From Microvelia longipes (lineage: Eukaryota > Arthropoda > Insecta > Hemiptera > Veliidae), in assembly GCA_018340805.1 (NCBI GenBank), contig JACMZG010000008.1, positions 30,269,847-30,333,846 of the forward strand: DNA of 64,000 bases. The letters are read 5' to 3'. This document shows, in pieces, positions 50,088-62,000 of this stretch (its first letter is position 1; every line of letters starts with the position of its first letter). The translations under genes and the position numbers were made by a program. The notes under the pieces are model-generated. The model was not told the DNA's origin, searched no databases, and saw nothing but the letters and a program-made list of their open reading frames with translations.

Positions 50088-53000
50088 CTGTAAAAACAAA
50101 CCAGCATTAGCAAAGACCATAATAACAGAAATAAGCACCACCGAGTAGAAATAAATCATAAAAATTAAAACTCCAAGAGCCAGACAAACAAGTAAAAACA
50201 TTTTAATATGTGTTATATTATATTTGTTACTAATTTAATTTAAGTCAAAAATACTTTTATTGCCAAAAGTTAGGAAATATACATAAATAAAATCACAAGA
50301 GAAAAAACTACAATAAGTACCCTAACTATAAGAAATAAAAGGCAATCCTACTAGATCTATTGAGTCCTGAGTGTGGGGTATAATAAGATAGAATGAAAAA
50401 TTAAGGTTATGGGCTAGCTTATAGCCCATTATGTAATTAAATAGTAACCTTGTTAAGTTTTGTAAACAAAAATGATTTTTACTGTCTGTCATTTGTACAA
50501 ACAGACAGTTACAGTTATACACATAACCGCTGCTTACAATTTTTAACTTCTATAAATAGTTGATTACGTAATGGATGTAATTTATATAGTTTATAGTTAT
50601 GAATTATTACAAAAACTATTAAGTACTAAATTGCTGCAACAAGTGAGCAAATCCTTATTTCGGCATATAATATTCTGCTTGCTTTGGACAAAGCAATTTT
50701 GCTTTTTTTTTCAATACATTTGTTTTTAGTTTTAGACTAAAAAAATAAAATTTTATGCATAGAAATGAAATAATTACCTGCTCTTCACTTCTACAGAGTA
50801 ACCTAGTGAGGACTGTCGCTAATCTCTCTAATCTACAGTATGGAGGTGTTGCTATAACTAGATCAACATTAGAATCAGTGACACATAGTTTGCACAATGC
50901 TTCTAAAGCTAATCGCTGAGGAGATAATGAGGATGCTACAGTAGGGAATGGATCCTGTCCATGTGCTGCGGGACATATGGCCCAGTGAAGTAAACCATCT
51001 AGGATGGGACGAGATATTTCTTCAGGATATTGTCCAAGGTCCACCTGCAATTCATAGTAAGTAACATGAAAATCTTGTTTCCGCCAAAGAAATGCAAAAT
51101 TAAAACTATACTTGCTATGCTATATAGTTAAGTGAGCAATCTACAGTGTTGATTCACAAAACAAATAGTAGAAAAATAAGAAAACAATGATCACACGAAA
51201 AATTTTATAATAAAGAAGTAAAAATTAACATTAACAATCAGTTAAAAGGGATACTGTTCAACATCTTGATCAATAAAGAAGTATAAACAGGTAAAATCTC
51301 TTTTAATCAAAGAAAAAATAAATCCTTTTATATTATACAGGGTGGTCCAAGTCTCCCTTCCTCTTAAATTTATGATTAAGCATAAATTAATGAAACTTAA
51401 TGTGCTTTTTTTGAATAAAGGGAACTCCTTTTTGTAGGTGCACTTAACTTGAGTGTCGCATACAACACCGAATTTTACAAATGAAATAGAAAAAAGTAAA
51501 TTGGAAGGTATGCTTTTTGGATGCTAGAGATAATGATAATAATAGAGAGATGATAACAGGTGCTAGAGATATAAGAAATTTTCCCCTTACATGTTTTTGT
51601 TTAAGTCAGTTATTTTGGTGGGAGTAAATGGTTAAACTGTAAAAATTGCACATCTTAACTCAAATTTGAAGCTTAAGAATTGACATTAGGAAGAAAGATT
51701 AAAAATGCCTCAGTTTTAGGTTAAAAACACAAATCTTTAATTACCTTACCCTCATTTAACAATATTTATTGTCACTAATGCTTGGAGATTCAGAGAAAAT
51801 AGTATCCCTAATTTTATTAAAATTTAATGAACGATTTGTGTAGAAATAGAATATAGACTAAAGAGAAGGTGAATAAATAAATTTGATTAAAGAAAATAAC
51901 AAACCTGTCCACTGATATTAGCAAGAGAGACCAAAGCGTTTTCTCTAAGATGATGTAAAAAATCCCACCACCAGTGAGTAGAATCGGCTAGAGAACTACA
52001 GGAATCTGCTGTGTCAGCATCTTCATCCCGGTCGTAATTCCTCTGCTTGGGTTGCCTAGGTGCATGCTCGTGGTGCAATAATAATAATTTACCTACAAGA
52101 CTAAGAAAAGTACCACTCTTACTGTATTCTGCTTCATTACCAGGTACAAACGTTAAATTTCTTAATATAGTTGATATACATATACATCTTTTGGCCAACC
52201 AGTCTTGACTTTCAGTAACAATATATAAACTAGCTTCATCTTTACTATAACATTCGTCTTCGTAGTCACTCATTCTACGTCGTTTCAAAGTTCCCGCAGG
52301 ATCTTTGATTTGAATATTAAATACTTCTTCTTTAACTTTAGTTTCTTTTTCTGTACTATTACTACTATTTTCATCGTCTTTAGAATTAATTTCTTCCTCG
52401 GCTTCTTTCTTTACTTCTACCTCATTATCACAAGGCTCTTTAACATCTTTCTCCTTTTCTTCAGTATCTTCTTTCTTTATCCTCGACAGTGCATATTGTA
52501 AAGATTTAATTTTTGAAGATTTATCACAGGATTTAGAGTCTATCGTGGGTGCGGGTAGTTTAGGGGACGATGCTTCATCACTACAAGGCTCTTCTTTCTT
52601 AGGTTTATTAGGACCAGGTATCATTCTAGTAAAAGGTATATTACAAACTTCAGATTTAAAAGAAGAAACTATGTATTTAGTCTGTTCTAGATCCGGATGA
52701 TCCGTATCTGCTAAATCATCAGGGTCCCACGGCCTTTTAGAGTCTGTAACGAAAATTTCATCATGAGCAGGCACCAAATTTACAGGAAGACCCTTACGAG
52801 ACCTCATGGTCATGTCCGGTGTGTTGTGAAGGAACTTGGTCCTGGTGGTGGGATCTGGAGTAGCTGTAACACCTCCCAAGTCTACAGGCTCGTCACTTGC
52901 TTTCTCATCCAGTGGTTCCAACATTTCCTGTAGTGCAACCTGTAAAAATATAAAATATTAAATATCAATTAGGTAATTAAAAACAATAGGAATTATCATT

Positions 53001-56000
53001 CTAAAAGCTAAGCAAATAATTAATCAAGAAATAGCAAATTCATTAGAACCCAAACATAATTGAGGTTTTTTGCAAGGAATTGTTTTAAAAACATTTCCCA
53101 CAATTTTATCACTCCCTGCCATTCATTGCACAAAATAATATATGGCAAATAAAAAGCAAAGATACATGTTAACCCTTAAGCAGCTAATGATAGCATATGC
53201 CATCATTTTAAGATGATGTGGTTAGCACTGTTATTATTATCTGTTGGTTAGTTTACGTATTAGCTAACTCCTGTTAGTAATAGGCAGAGTTCTATTTTAT
53301 CTTGCAAGAGAGGTTGTGAATTGGACCATAGCACACATCCCCCTTGGCAATTTGAACCTTTCTTACTTCTTAGCCCTTTGATTGATATATTTAAGACATT
53401 TCTTTCATAAAATCAGTACTGAAAATGTACTCATTTTTTACATCATAACCTTAATTCAACAACTGATGAGATATAAATCACTACAATATTGAACTTAAAA
53501 ATCAAAATTAAAAAAGTGACAGTTTAGGCTGTAATATGTAACTCCCATACTTAGCCAAATAAATCAAGAACGAAACTGTTAGCTAGTTAAAAAATTGGTG
53601 ATATGCCAGAGAAATACATGATAATAGACGTATTGAAATAATAGATCCCTGAAGATTTACCTTCATATGCTCTAAGAGAATATCTAGGAGACCAGGTAAA
53701 TGAACTAGACCAAAATATGTAACAGTAGTGTCATCAAATAGTAGGATGTTGAGAACGTCTAGGGCCCAAGTTGTTTCAGCTAGGAGTCCACTCTTCAGTG
53801 ACATCATTATCCTCCAGGCATCAACAGGAGCTACGTCTGCTTTGCATAATTTCCTCCTCTTGTATAATACAGGTGTGGTTCCTTCTACACTTCCCTCTGG
53901 GAATATTAGCTCTCTCTTGGGAGGACAGTAGCCACCACTCATACTCCCACTCCCAGCCTGCAATAAAAACCAGAAATAAATTATTTACAACAATAACAAT
54001 AACACATCATGTATTTTTTTTTCAAAGCTCTTTATTTCACAAAAAAAGTATTGTTACAAAATGTATTTAAATATAATAAAAAAAATATTATATAAACATT
54101 TTAAGACTACCTAAACTGAAAAAAGGAAATGAATAAAATAATTTTAACTTTTAGTAGTAAGAAATAATTGATATTTCAGAAAATTTGATATTTTAATTCT
54201 TTTTAAATAAGTCTGAGCATACAATGAATTCTTCTAATGTAAATAAAAAATAGACAATATTACTGGCAATAGGTGATTCTACATATAATATAGCAAGGAG
54301 TCGAAATCTGTACCCACAACATATTACATGAAACTAGATACATCAAGCAGGTTTTCATTGACTTCCTTCAACGCAAATAAACTTATGGTAGAGACAAAAA
54401 TTATAAAAAAAACTATTTATGGTAAGCTAGACAACAAGCATGAGATGATTACCTTGACTCCAGGAGGAGGTTGAGAAGATGGATATGGTTTATTCTGAGA
54501 GTTAGGTGCTTGTGGATCCAGAGAAGGTCTAAAGCCAGGGTGTTGAGGTCTAGGAGCTCTGGATTGAGGAGGCACCCAAGGCTGAGGACCATACCCACCA
54601 CTAGGCCACTGCCCACTGGGAGTATTAGGCCTGCTGTTATTTGCCCATGCTGGTGGACCTGAATTGGTACCACCAGGGAATTGTCCCCTGAACTGACCAC
54701 CACTACTATTTGTCCAACCTAAAAAATAGAAAGTTAACATTAAATACTCAGGGGGATAAAAATTCTCAGGTACCTGGCGTGGGGAAACTCACTGAGCTCA
54801 TAAGAAAGAGTGGTTTTTATTTTTGTTAACATAAATCATTCTAAGGTTACTTCAATGCTTTGATTAAGTGCTTGTGGTAGGTTAAAAGAGTTTATAAATT
54901 AAATTTATTTATTATTTGTAAAAAAGTGGGATTGCAATGAGTAAAATCAATAACTTTTCTGAAACTAACTAAACTCTCTTCTTGATTTCTCACACAAAAT
55001 TTGTGAGGATAAAATATAAATAATCAGTTACAAAGGGATAAAATACAAACAAGATATGACTAAATTACATTTTTCATAACTAGGCAAATGATGCAATCAC
55101 ATTTTTTAAAATAAATAATATTCTTTGAAATGCTAATTTAAATAATGGAGGAAATAAAATGATAACAAATGACAGGTGTGCTTACCTGGATACATGTTAG
55201 GAGGTGGTGGTGGCCTGTGAGGTTGTTGGTTATAAGGTGAGGGTGGATATGGAGGCTGTGGGGTGGCACCAGGAGGAGGTTGAGGCTGATCTTTGACAAA
55301 GTCAGGATGTCTGCGGGGTCCAGGCTGAGGAGGTGGCATTCCCTTGCCCCCACCTTGTCCTCCAAACTGCTGGTTAGCAGCATAGTCATTATTTGGTCTG
55401 TTGTAATAATCAGTATTAGTAGGAGTGGTAGCAGGGGACTGAGAGGGAGGAGGTGCTGGAGATGATACAGTCTGTGGAGGTGTGGCTGGTGATCCTCCTC
55501 CTCCACCACCTGGAGGGGTTCCGTATCTATACCCTCCTCCAGTACCCATATACCTGTAAACAAATACATTGTTTCTTATCAATAATTATTTAAAAATCAT
55601 ATAAATAATAACCTAACAATAAAAAAGTAGAGTGATACAGGAAACCAGAATAGCTTAATGTGCCTAGCAAGGGGTATTTCAAGGTAAACTCAGAACTCCA
55701 GGCCAAAACAAATAACTCTGCCTTATAAACAACTTAAACACAGCATTTTTTCCAGTTTTAAAAAGTATGTATGAAAACCCATTGATAATTGTTTTTATAA
55801 TTTCAGGGCTAATGGTAATATAACAACTAAAAGTAATGAGCAGGAAGCATTTTTTTGTAGCAGAAAACTAAAAGCATCTGTTAAATAAGAAAGTTGAGTA
55901 TAGTACTGCTAGAAAAAAGTTGCTAGTCCATTTCTCGTAGTATTGCAAACTGGATCTGCAAAAAAAGGTTATCTAATCACTTTGAGCAATCATATATAGT

Positions 56001-59000
56001 GGCTGTTGCCAAGCCAAGAAGGGGTTCCATGCAATCCAGACCCAGATATATTGCCACATCCAGTTTAAAATCTCCAAATGTCCTAGATGGCTCACTTAAG
56101 TTTACCTCAATTCTTATTTAATTTTTTAATTCAATTAAATATGACATGGCTCTAACCCCATTGCTTCTAACACTAAGTATTTTCTGATGTAATAAGATCT
56201 ATTTTGAGAGCAAATTCTGGTGACGCACTCTTACACTCTCAACTACTTTATCAAATTGAAAAAAATTAAAAGCTCTGATAAAAAAATTGTATTAATATTG
56301 AACCAAATTAATGAGTTCATTATAATTCATCCAGGGTGTAGCAGGTTCCTTTTTCCCTAGTAATGGTTAAAATAGTGACACTATTTAAGTTAACCAATAA
56401 AAAAAAAAAAAAAAAAAACTTACCTGTTATATTGATCTTGCTGTCCAGAGGGTGGATAACCTCTCTCAGGATCTGGATAGTTACCATAGACAGGCCTTCC
56501 AGGGTATCCACCATAACCTTGGTTGTACTGATCTCCATACTGACCATACCCAGGACCTCCGGGGTAACCTTGCTGGGGGCCTAACAAACCAATACAACCT
56601 CATTAGTCAAATTAAAACACACACTATTCATACACTTAACATCAATAATCAGCCAAGATAAATTTCACGCCAATAATAAAATAATACTATCAACAAAATA
56701 AATTACTCAAATGACTGGTTGCAGTCTGAAAAGGTAAAGTGAGAGTATGAAATAAATAAAAATGGTGGGGGTAAAATAGTGCTGCTTTATAACAGATCAA
56801 ATTTTGCTAAGGGCTGACTGGGTGTGAGTATAAAGCAAGGTGTGTTTCAGTGTTCAAAAGAAAGAATAATTATACTTGAATATTTTTAAAGATTATATGA
56901 CTATTTCAATTTATTCCTATAATTAAAACGTTTATAAGTGATTTGCATACAAGCGGCTGTTTTCATAAGTTATAACCCATTTCACTTTAATCATATATAT
57001 TATATATTTCATAGATATATTTTATATAAAATATTATATCTTCATCAGAACCTTTTTTAGTTTAAGAAATTTTTTGAGCATCTGATTTTTGGTTACATAC
57101 TTATTCTATAAAGGTTGATTAATTTTTAGCATGTTTGCCTATGTTTTAGCAAGTACAAGTATTAAAATACTAAATCAATAGATTAGTTTTATTTTTACAA
57201 AAAACAATTCAAAATTAACATGCTTCAAAGAATACATTTTTACCTAAAGAATAAGTAATAAGTATTTGGTAAAAATAAATTAATACTTTTTATTATTATT
57301 AATTCATATTGCACCAGCTTAGGGAGAATATAAAATGCTTACTATAAATGATAATTAATAAAAAAATATTTGTCTTTTATACCTGGCCACCGAATATATA
57401 TCTATAAATATAAAGTCAATTTTAATTATAAAATACTCTTAAACATGGCAGTAATTTAGTGGCTTTTGGGCTATTATGTATTCACTTTTAATTTGAATAT
57501 TAGTAGAAGTCTTCATATATGAGGTGCCAAGTTATAAAAGACAGACTATAGTGAAATTTATACACCAATAAAATTAACTTTTATAAAATTTTATTAAAAA
57601 AGATAAAATTAATTGAATCATAACTATAAAAACATTTTTTTTAAATTATAAAAAATGGTAGTTCAATTTTAGTGAGATCTAACTTGGCTGAATTCTTTTA
57701 ACACATCAGGCAAACACTTATTTAATAAATACAAAAAATAAAAAACAGCTTTCAAACAACCGATAAAAACAAACCCTGAATGAAAAAGAGAAGAGAAAAG
57801 AAAAACACTCAATACCGCAAACAAAATAAACGCTTAAAACCAACTAAAACTTATAATAGTTATGACTGTTGACAAACTCGCAGTTTCTTCACCAATGAGA
57901 AAGCTCTATTGATATTTATAATGGTATAGCTTGAAGTTATAAGAATAAAGGTTCTTTTTAATTATGATGAATTAAAAAATCTATTAAAATAATAACAAGA
58001 AAAATTAATTAAAAGAGTAAATTAATACAGTAAACTATCTACTTATCCAAACAATCTTAAAACTTATGTAAGAAAAATAAACAATAATAGGAATAAAAAG
58101 GAAGGAATAAATAATAAAAAAAATAAATAAAACAAAAATCCAAATAAATAAAAAAATAAGAAAGACCATGCTAATAAACAAATTTTAACAATAAGATGAT
58201 GATGAGATTGACAATAAAGAATAAATGGTTAGGACTACATGAGCGGAGGGGAAATCATGCTGGGTGATTCTCACCTGGGGGGCGGGGGGCTGCGCCACGT
58301 GGGTTGGCAGCATTGTCATCGAACGGATTAGATACACTAATGTTTTCACCTCCACCCTGACTCCCAATCACAGCTGCCACCATAAAAAAATATTAACCAA
58401 TCAATTTTTTTACTATCCGTTACTAACCCGGCAAATTTTAACAATTGTACTATCTGTACTAGCAATAGAGGAGTTAAGGGGGGTTTTCAAAGTATTTTAT
58501 TTTCATTTTATTTCAATCTCGGGTAAACTCTTAATTGATAAAACAATTTCAGTATGAATTTAAATAAAATTGTTTAAAGTAAAATGGACACTATAAACAA
58601 ATTAATATTTTCATTAAGGACTGATGATGGATTTAAAATCAAAACATTGAAAACCTCTAAATTAAAAATAAATAAATTATTTAAAAATTAGTTAATAAAT
58701 ATAAAATAATAAAAATAATAAGTAATATTTTTTTTTAAAAAAGAGAAAACACAATAAGAGGTTTTGTTATATTAAGACAAGTCTAGGGAAACATTAACGA
58801 TTACCCTTCCGTCATTTCCTAATAAGGACACAGACCACGCAACGAAACACAGGTGGAAAAAATAACTTTACACAAAATAAAACATAGGAATTATTTTAAA
58901 TAAAAAAAGATTGCAAAATAAAATTTAATGAGGAAGGGGATTTCACTGAAATAAAAATATTGTAAAATAAAAAAAAATATAAGAAGACAGAAAAAATAAT

Positions 59001-62000
59001 TTGTTATAGAAATTTATATTAAAATATAAAGCAATAATTAAGAAAAAATAGGTATAAGTAGACCTAAGTTTTATTAACTTATTTTTAGATTATAGGAAAA
59101 ATTAGTAGTTTGATTAAAACAATATTATTTCTGGAAATTAAAAAAATAAACAAATAAAAACGAATTCTCTAAACTTAGTTTAATTACAATTCCTCATCAC
59201 TGTCTTCATAATGGAGACACTGATGAAATCAAATAACCTTTTTAAAAAAAATAATTCAGGATAAAGTGGTTTTTTTCAATATAGATATGTGAAGAATACT
59301 TTTAACTTTGATATAAAAGAAAAATTAAATAAATTTACAAAAAAAATTTCAAAAATGAAACTTATATCCTTGCTGTAAGTTTGCATCACCACCTGTTCTT
59401 ACCATTTAAAGAACAAGTTTCATCAATTATTCTATTTAATTTAGTAAGTTATTCTTAGTTTTAAGTAAAATTAACTCATACTAAAAAATAAAGAATTAAA
59501 AATAAACAATGATTTATAAGTACACCGTAACTAATAAGTAATGAGAGGCCAGAGTAAGACAAATACCTTGATTAGGTTGATTTGGTGGCCTCTGATTATT
59601 ATAATCGGTTGGATATCCATAGCCTGGATAGCCATCCATACCTGCATTGCCAGTGCCTGGTCCTTGAAATGAATCCTGAGAATTTGATGAACCTATAACA
59701 AAAATTATTGTAACGTAACTCCTTATTTCATTGTGCAAGAAACTTTAAATCATTCACAATAATAAAGAGCACAAAATTATGAATTTGGTACAATTAGTAG
59801 ATATTTATTCAATGAACACAAGTTCAGCCTCTCTTTTTACCGCCAGTAATTCAAGTGATTAGATTTTACGTATAGAGCCTAATAAAGTTTAACAACCTTT
59901 AACAGCTTTTCTTTAATTATTTTAATACATAATTGTAATCAAAAATAGAGGATTAATCTTATATTGTAATTAAAAAATAACAATTAGGCCATTTTTCATA
60001 TTTGTAAATCTAGAATTATTTTCAGGACCAGTAAAAGAAAGAAATATGTATAAACATGAAATAATCTGCCTTTTACAAACCATTAACTGACCATTGATAA
60101 AAAACATTGTTAATTACAATTAAATGCTTGTAAAAACTAGTTTCTTTCATTAAAATATAGTTTTATTGAATAAAATTTACTGGCACCAATAAAATTATAA
60201 AAAATGAACTAACCCGGTGATGGAACAGGAGCAACTTTATTTGCTTTCTTTTTGGACGAAGCTTCAACTTGACTAATAATAGGTTGTGGGTCGATACCTC
60301 CTCTATCAAATTGGCATTCATAAGGTAATAAATTCTTTGTATAATGTTTCCTAAGAGTATAAGCAGCACTAGAAGATGCTCCTATGCCAAGTAAACCAGC
60401 TATGTCTTTCCACACTTTATTCTTAGTAACCTGTGCACAAATAATGTTAAAACACCATAAGACTATAAGAATCACCTAAAACTTAACGGAAAATTATTAT
60501 TTTATTAATAATAAAACAGTGTTTAAATTTTTAAAAGTGGTCTCTACCCCTGTCAAAGCAGCCACTGGAAATTCAAATTTACTATTATTTGATTGGTAAC
60601 TATAAACCAAAAATTGTAATTTTTGTTACCGCTTTTGGTTACTTTAATAAGTTAAATTATGGTATGCCCAAATTTAAATTCTCAAAATTACCAGAATTGG
60701 TAAACAAAAATACCATATTTTGATAATAGAGACAAAAAAATATTAATGAGACATTTGAATTCTCAGGGGCTGATTTGCTAGGGATAGAAACAATTTTCAA
60801 AAATATAGGACAATTTATTTAATTATTTTTAACTAAATGTCAGCCCATCTGAAATTTTCTAAGCTATGTAAATTAGTCAACTAAATAAACTAGTACTTTC
60901 CATGTTAATTAATCCTCTAATAAAAAATCACATATGCTCCTTTTTGCTTGGAAAATTTAATAATACCAAACAAAAAAATTTAAAAAATAGTAAATCCAAC
61001 CCTTAATTGAATAAAATATTTTTAAAAAAATATTATAAGTACCTTTTAAAGTTAATTTAACTTTTCTGTACATAAATGACTAGTCTATTGAACTATGACG
61101 TTGAACTAAAGTAATTTGTTTCAATATGCATATTATCATTTTATTCATAGATAATCAGAGTTAGTCAGAGGGTTGAGACAATAGGTCCAAGTTTTAAAAC
61201 AAGAGAGGTACAAAGGTTTTATCTAGTTGTTTCTTACCTATATGATTATTTTGTTTAATACATTTTATTAACTAATTTCATTGATAAAAACGATTTCATG
61301 AACAATATTTTAATTAAAACTCAATCATTTATGAGTAAATACTATTGATTCCATATTAAATACACAATTTAGAAGATATATCCCTGTTTCAGCCTTTTTA
61401 AGTTACTTTTGCTTAATTTTCCTTAACGTTGAAATATAATTTAAAGACAAATTAAAAAGTGGTTTATGAAACTATTTAATGGATAAAAAATTTAAATTTA
61501 ATTGTAGTTACATAAAATTTCATACCTGATTGTGACCTAAAAATTACCCAGGCCAAGTAAATGGGTGAAGGGAAAATAATAAAAAAAAACTAAAAACTAA
61601 AATTTAATTTAAAAAATCTACTAATTTATTCTACAAAAAAGGAAAATAACTCAACAGACTTTTAAGGTCAATGTTGGATACACTTGTAAGTTTCATATAG
61701 AAAAAGGCAAAATGCAATACTAAAATCTTCTTAGTAAGTTTGCTAATAGCATTTTTACTGATAAGAATTAGTGGCAAAGATGGTGGTTTAAATTATTTTA
61801 ATTTTACCTCAATTGATTTAACCTTATTGATTCTGAAAGGCTAAATATTAAATAAAATACAATATTATCTCTCAAAACAAAATATCTGTTTTAATATAAA
61901 CAAGTCATACTTTCAGAGAGAATTCATAGTTTCTATTCCAGGAATGATAACAAATTTAGAAAACCCATAACCACTCTGGGAAAGGGTGATTTTACAAAAA

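Noticed and set aside
51330..51420. Transposon starting at tatacagggtggtccaagt
   Set aside because: Looks like a transposon terminus, but I found no inverted partner or frame in this intron.
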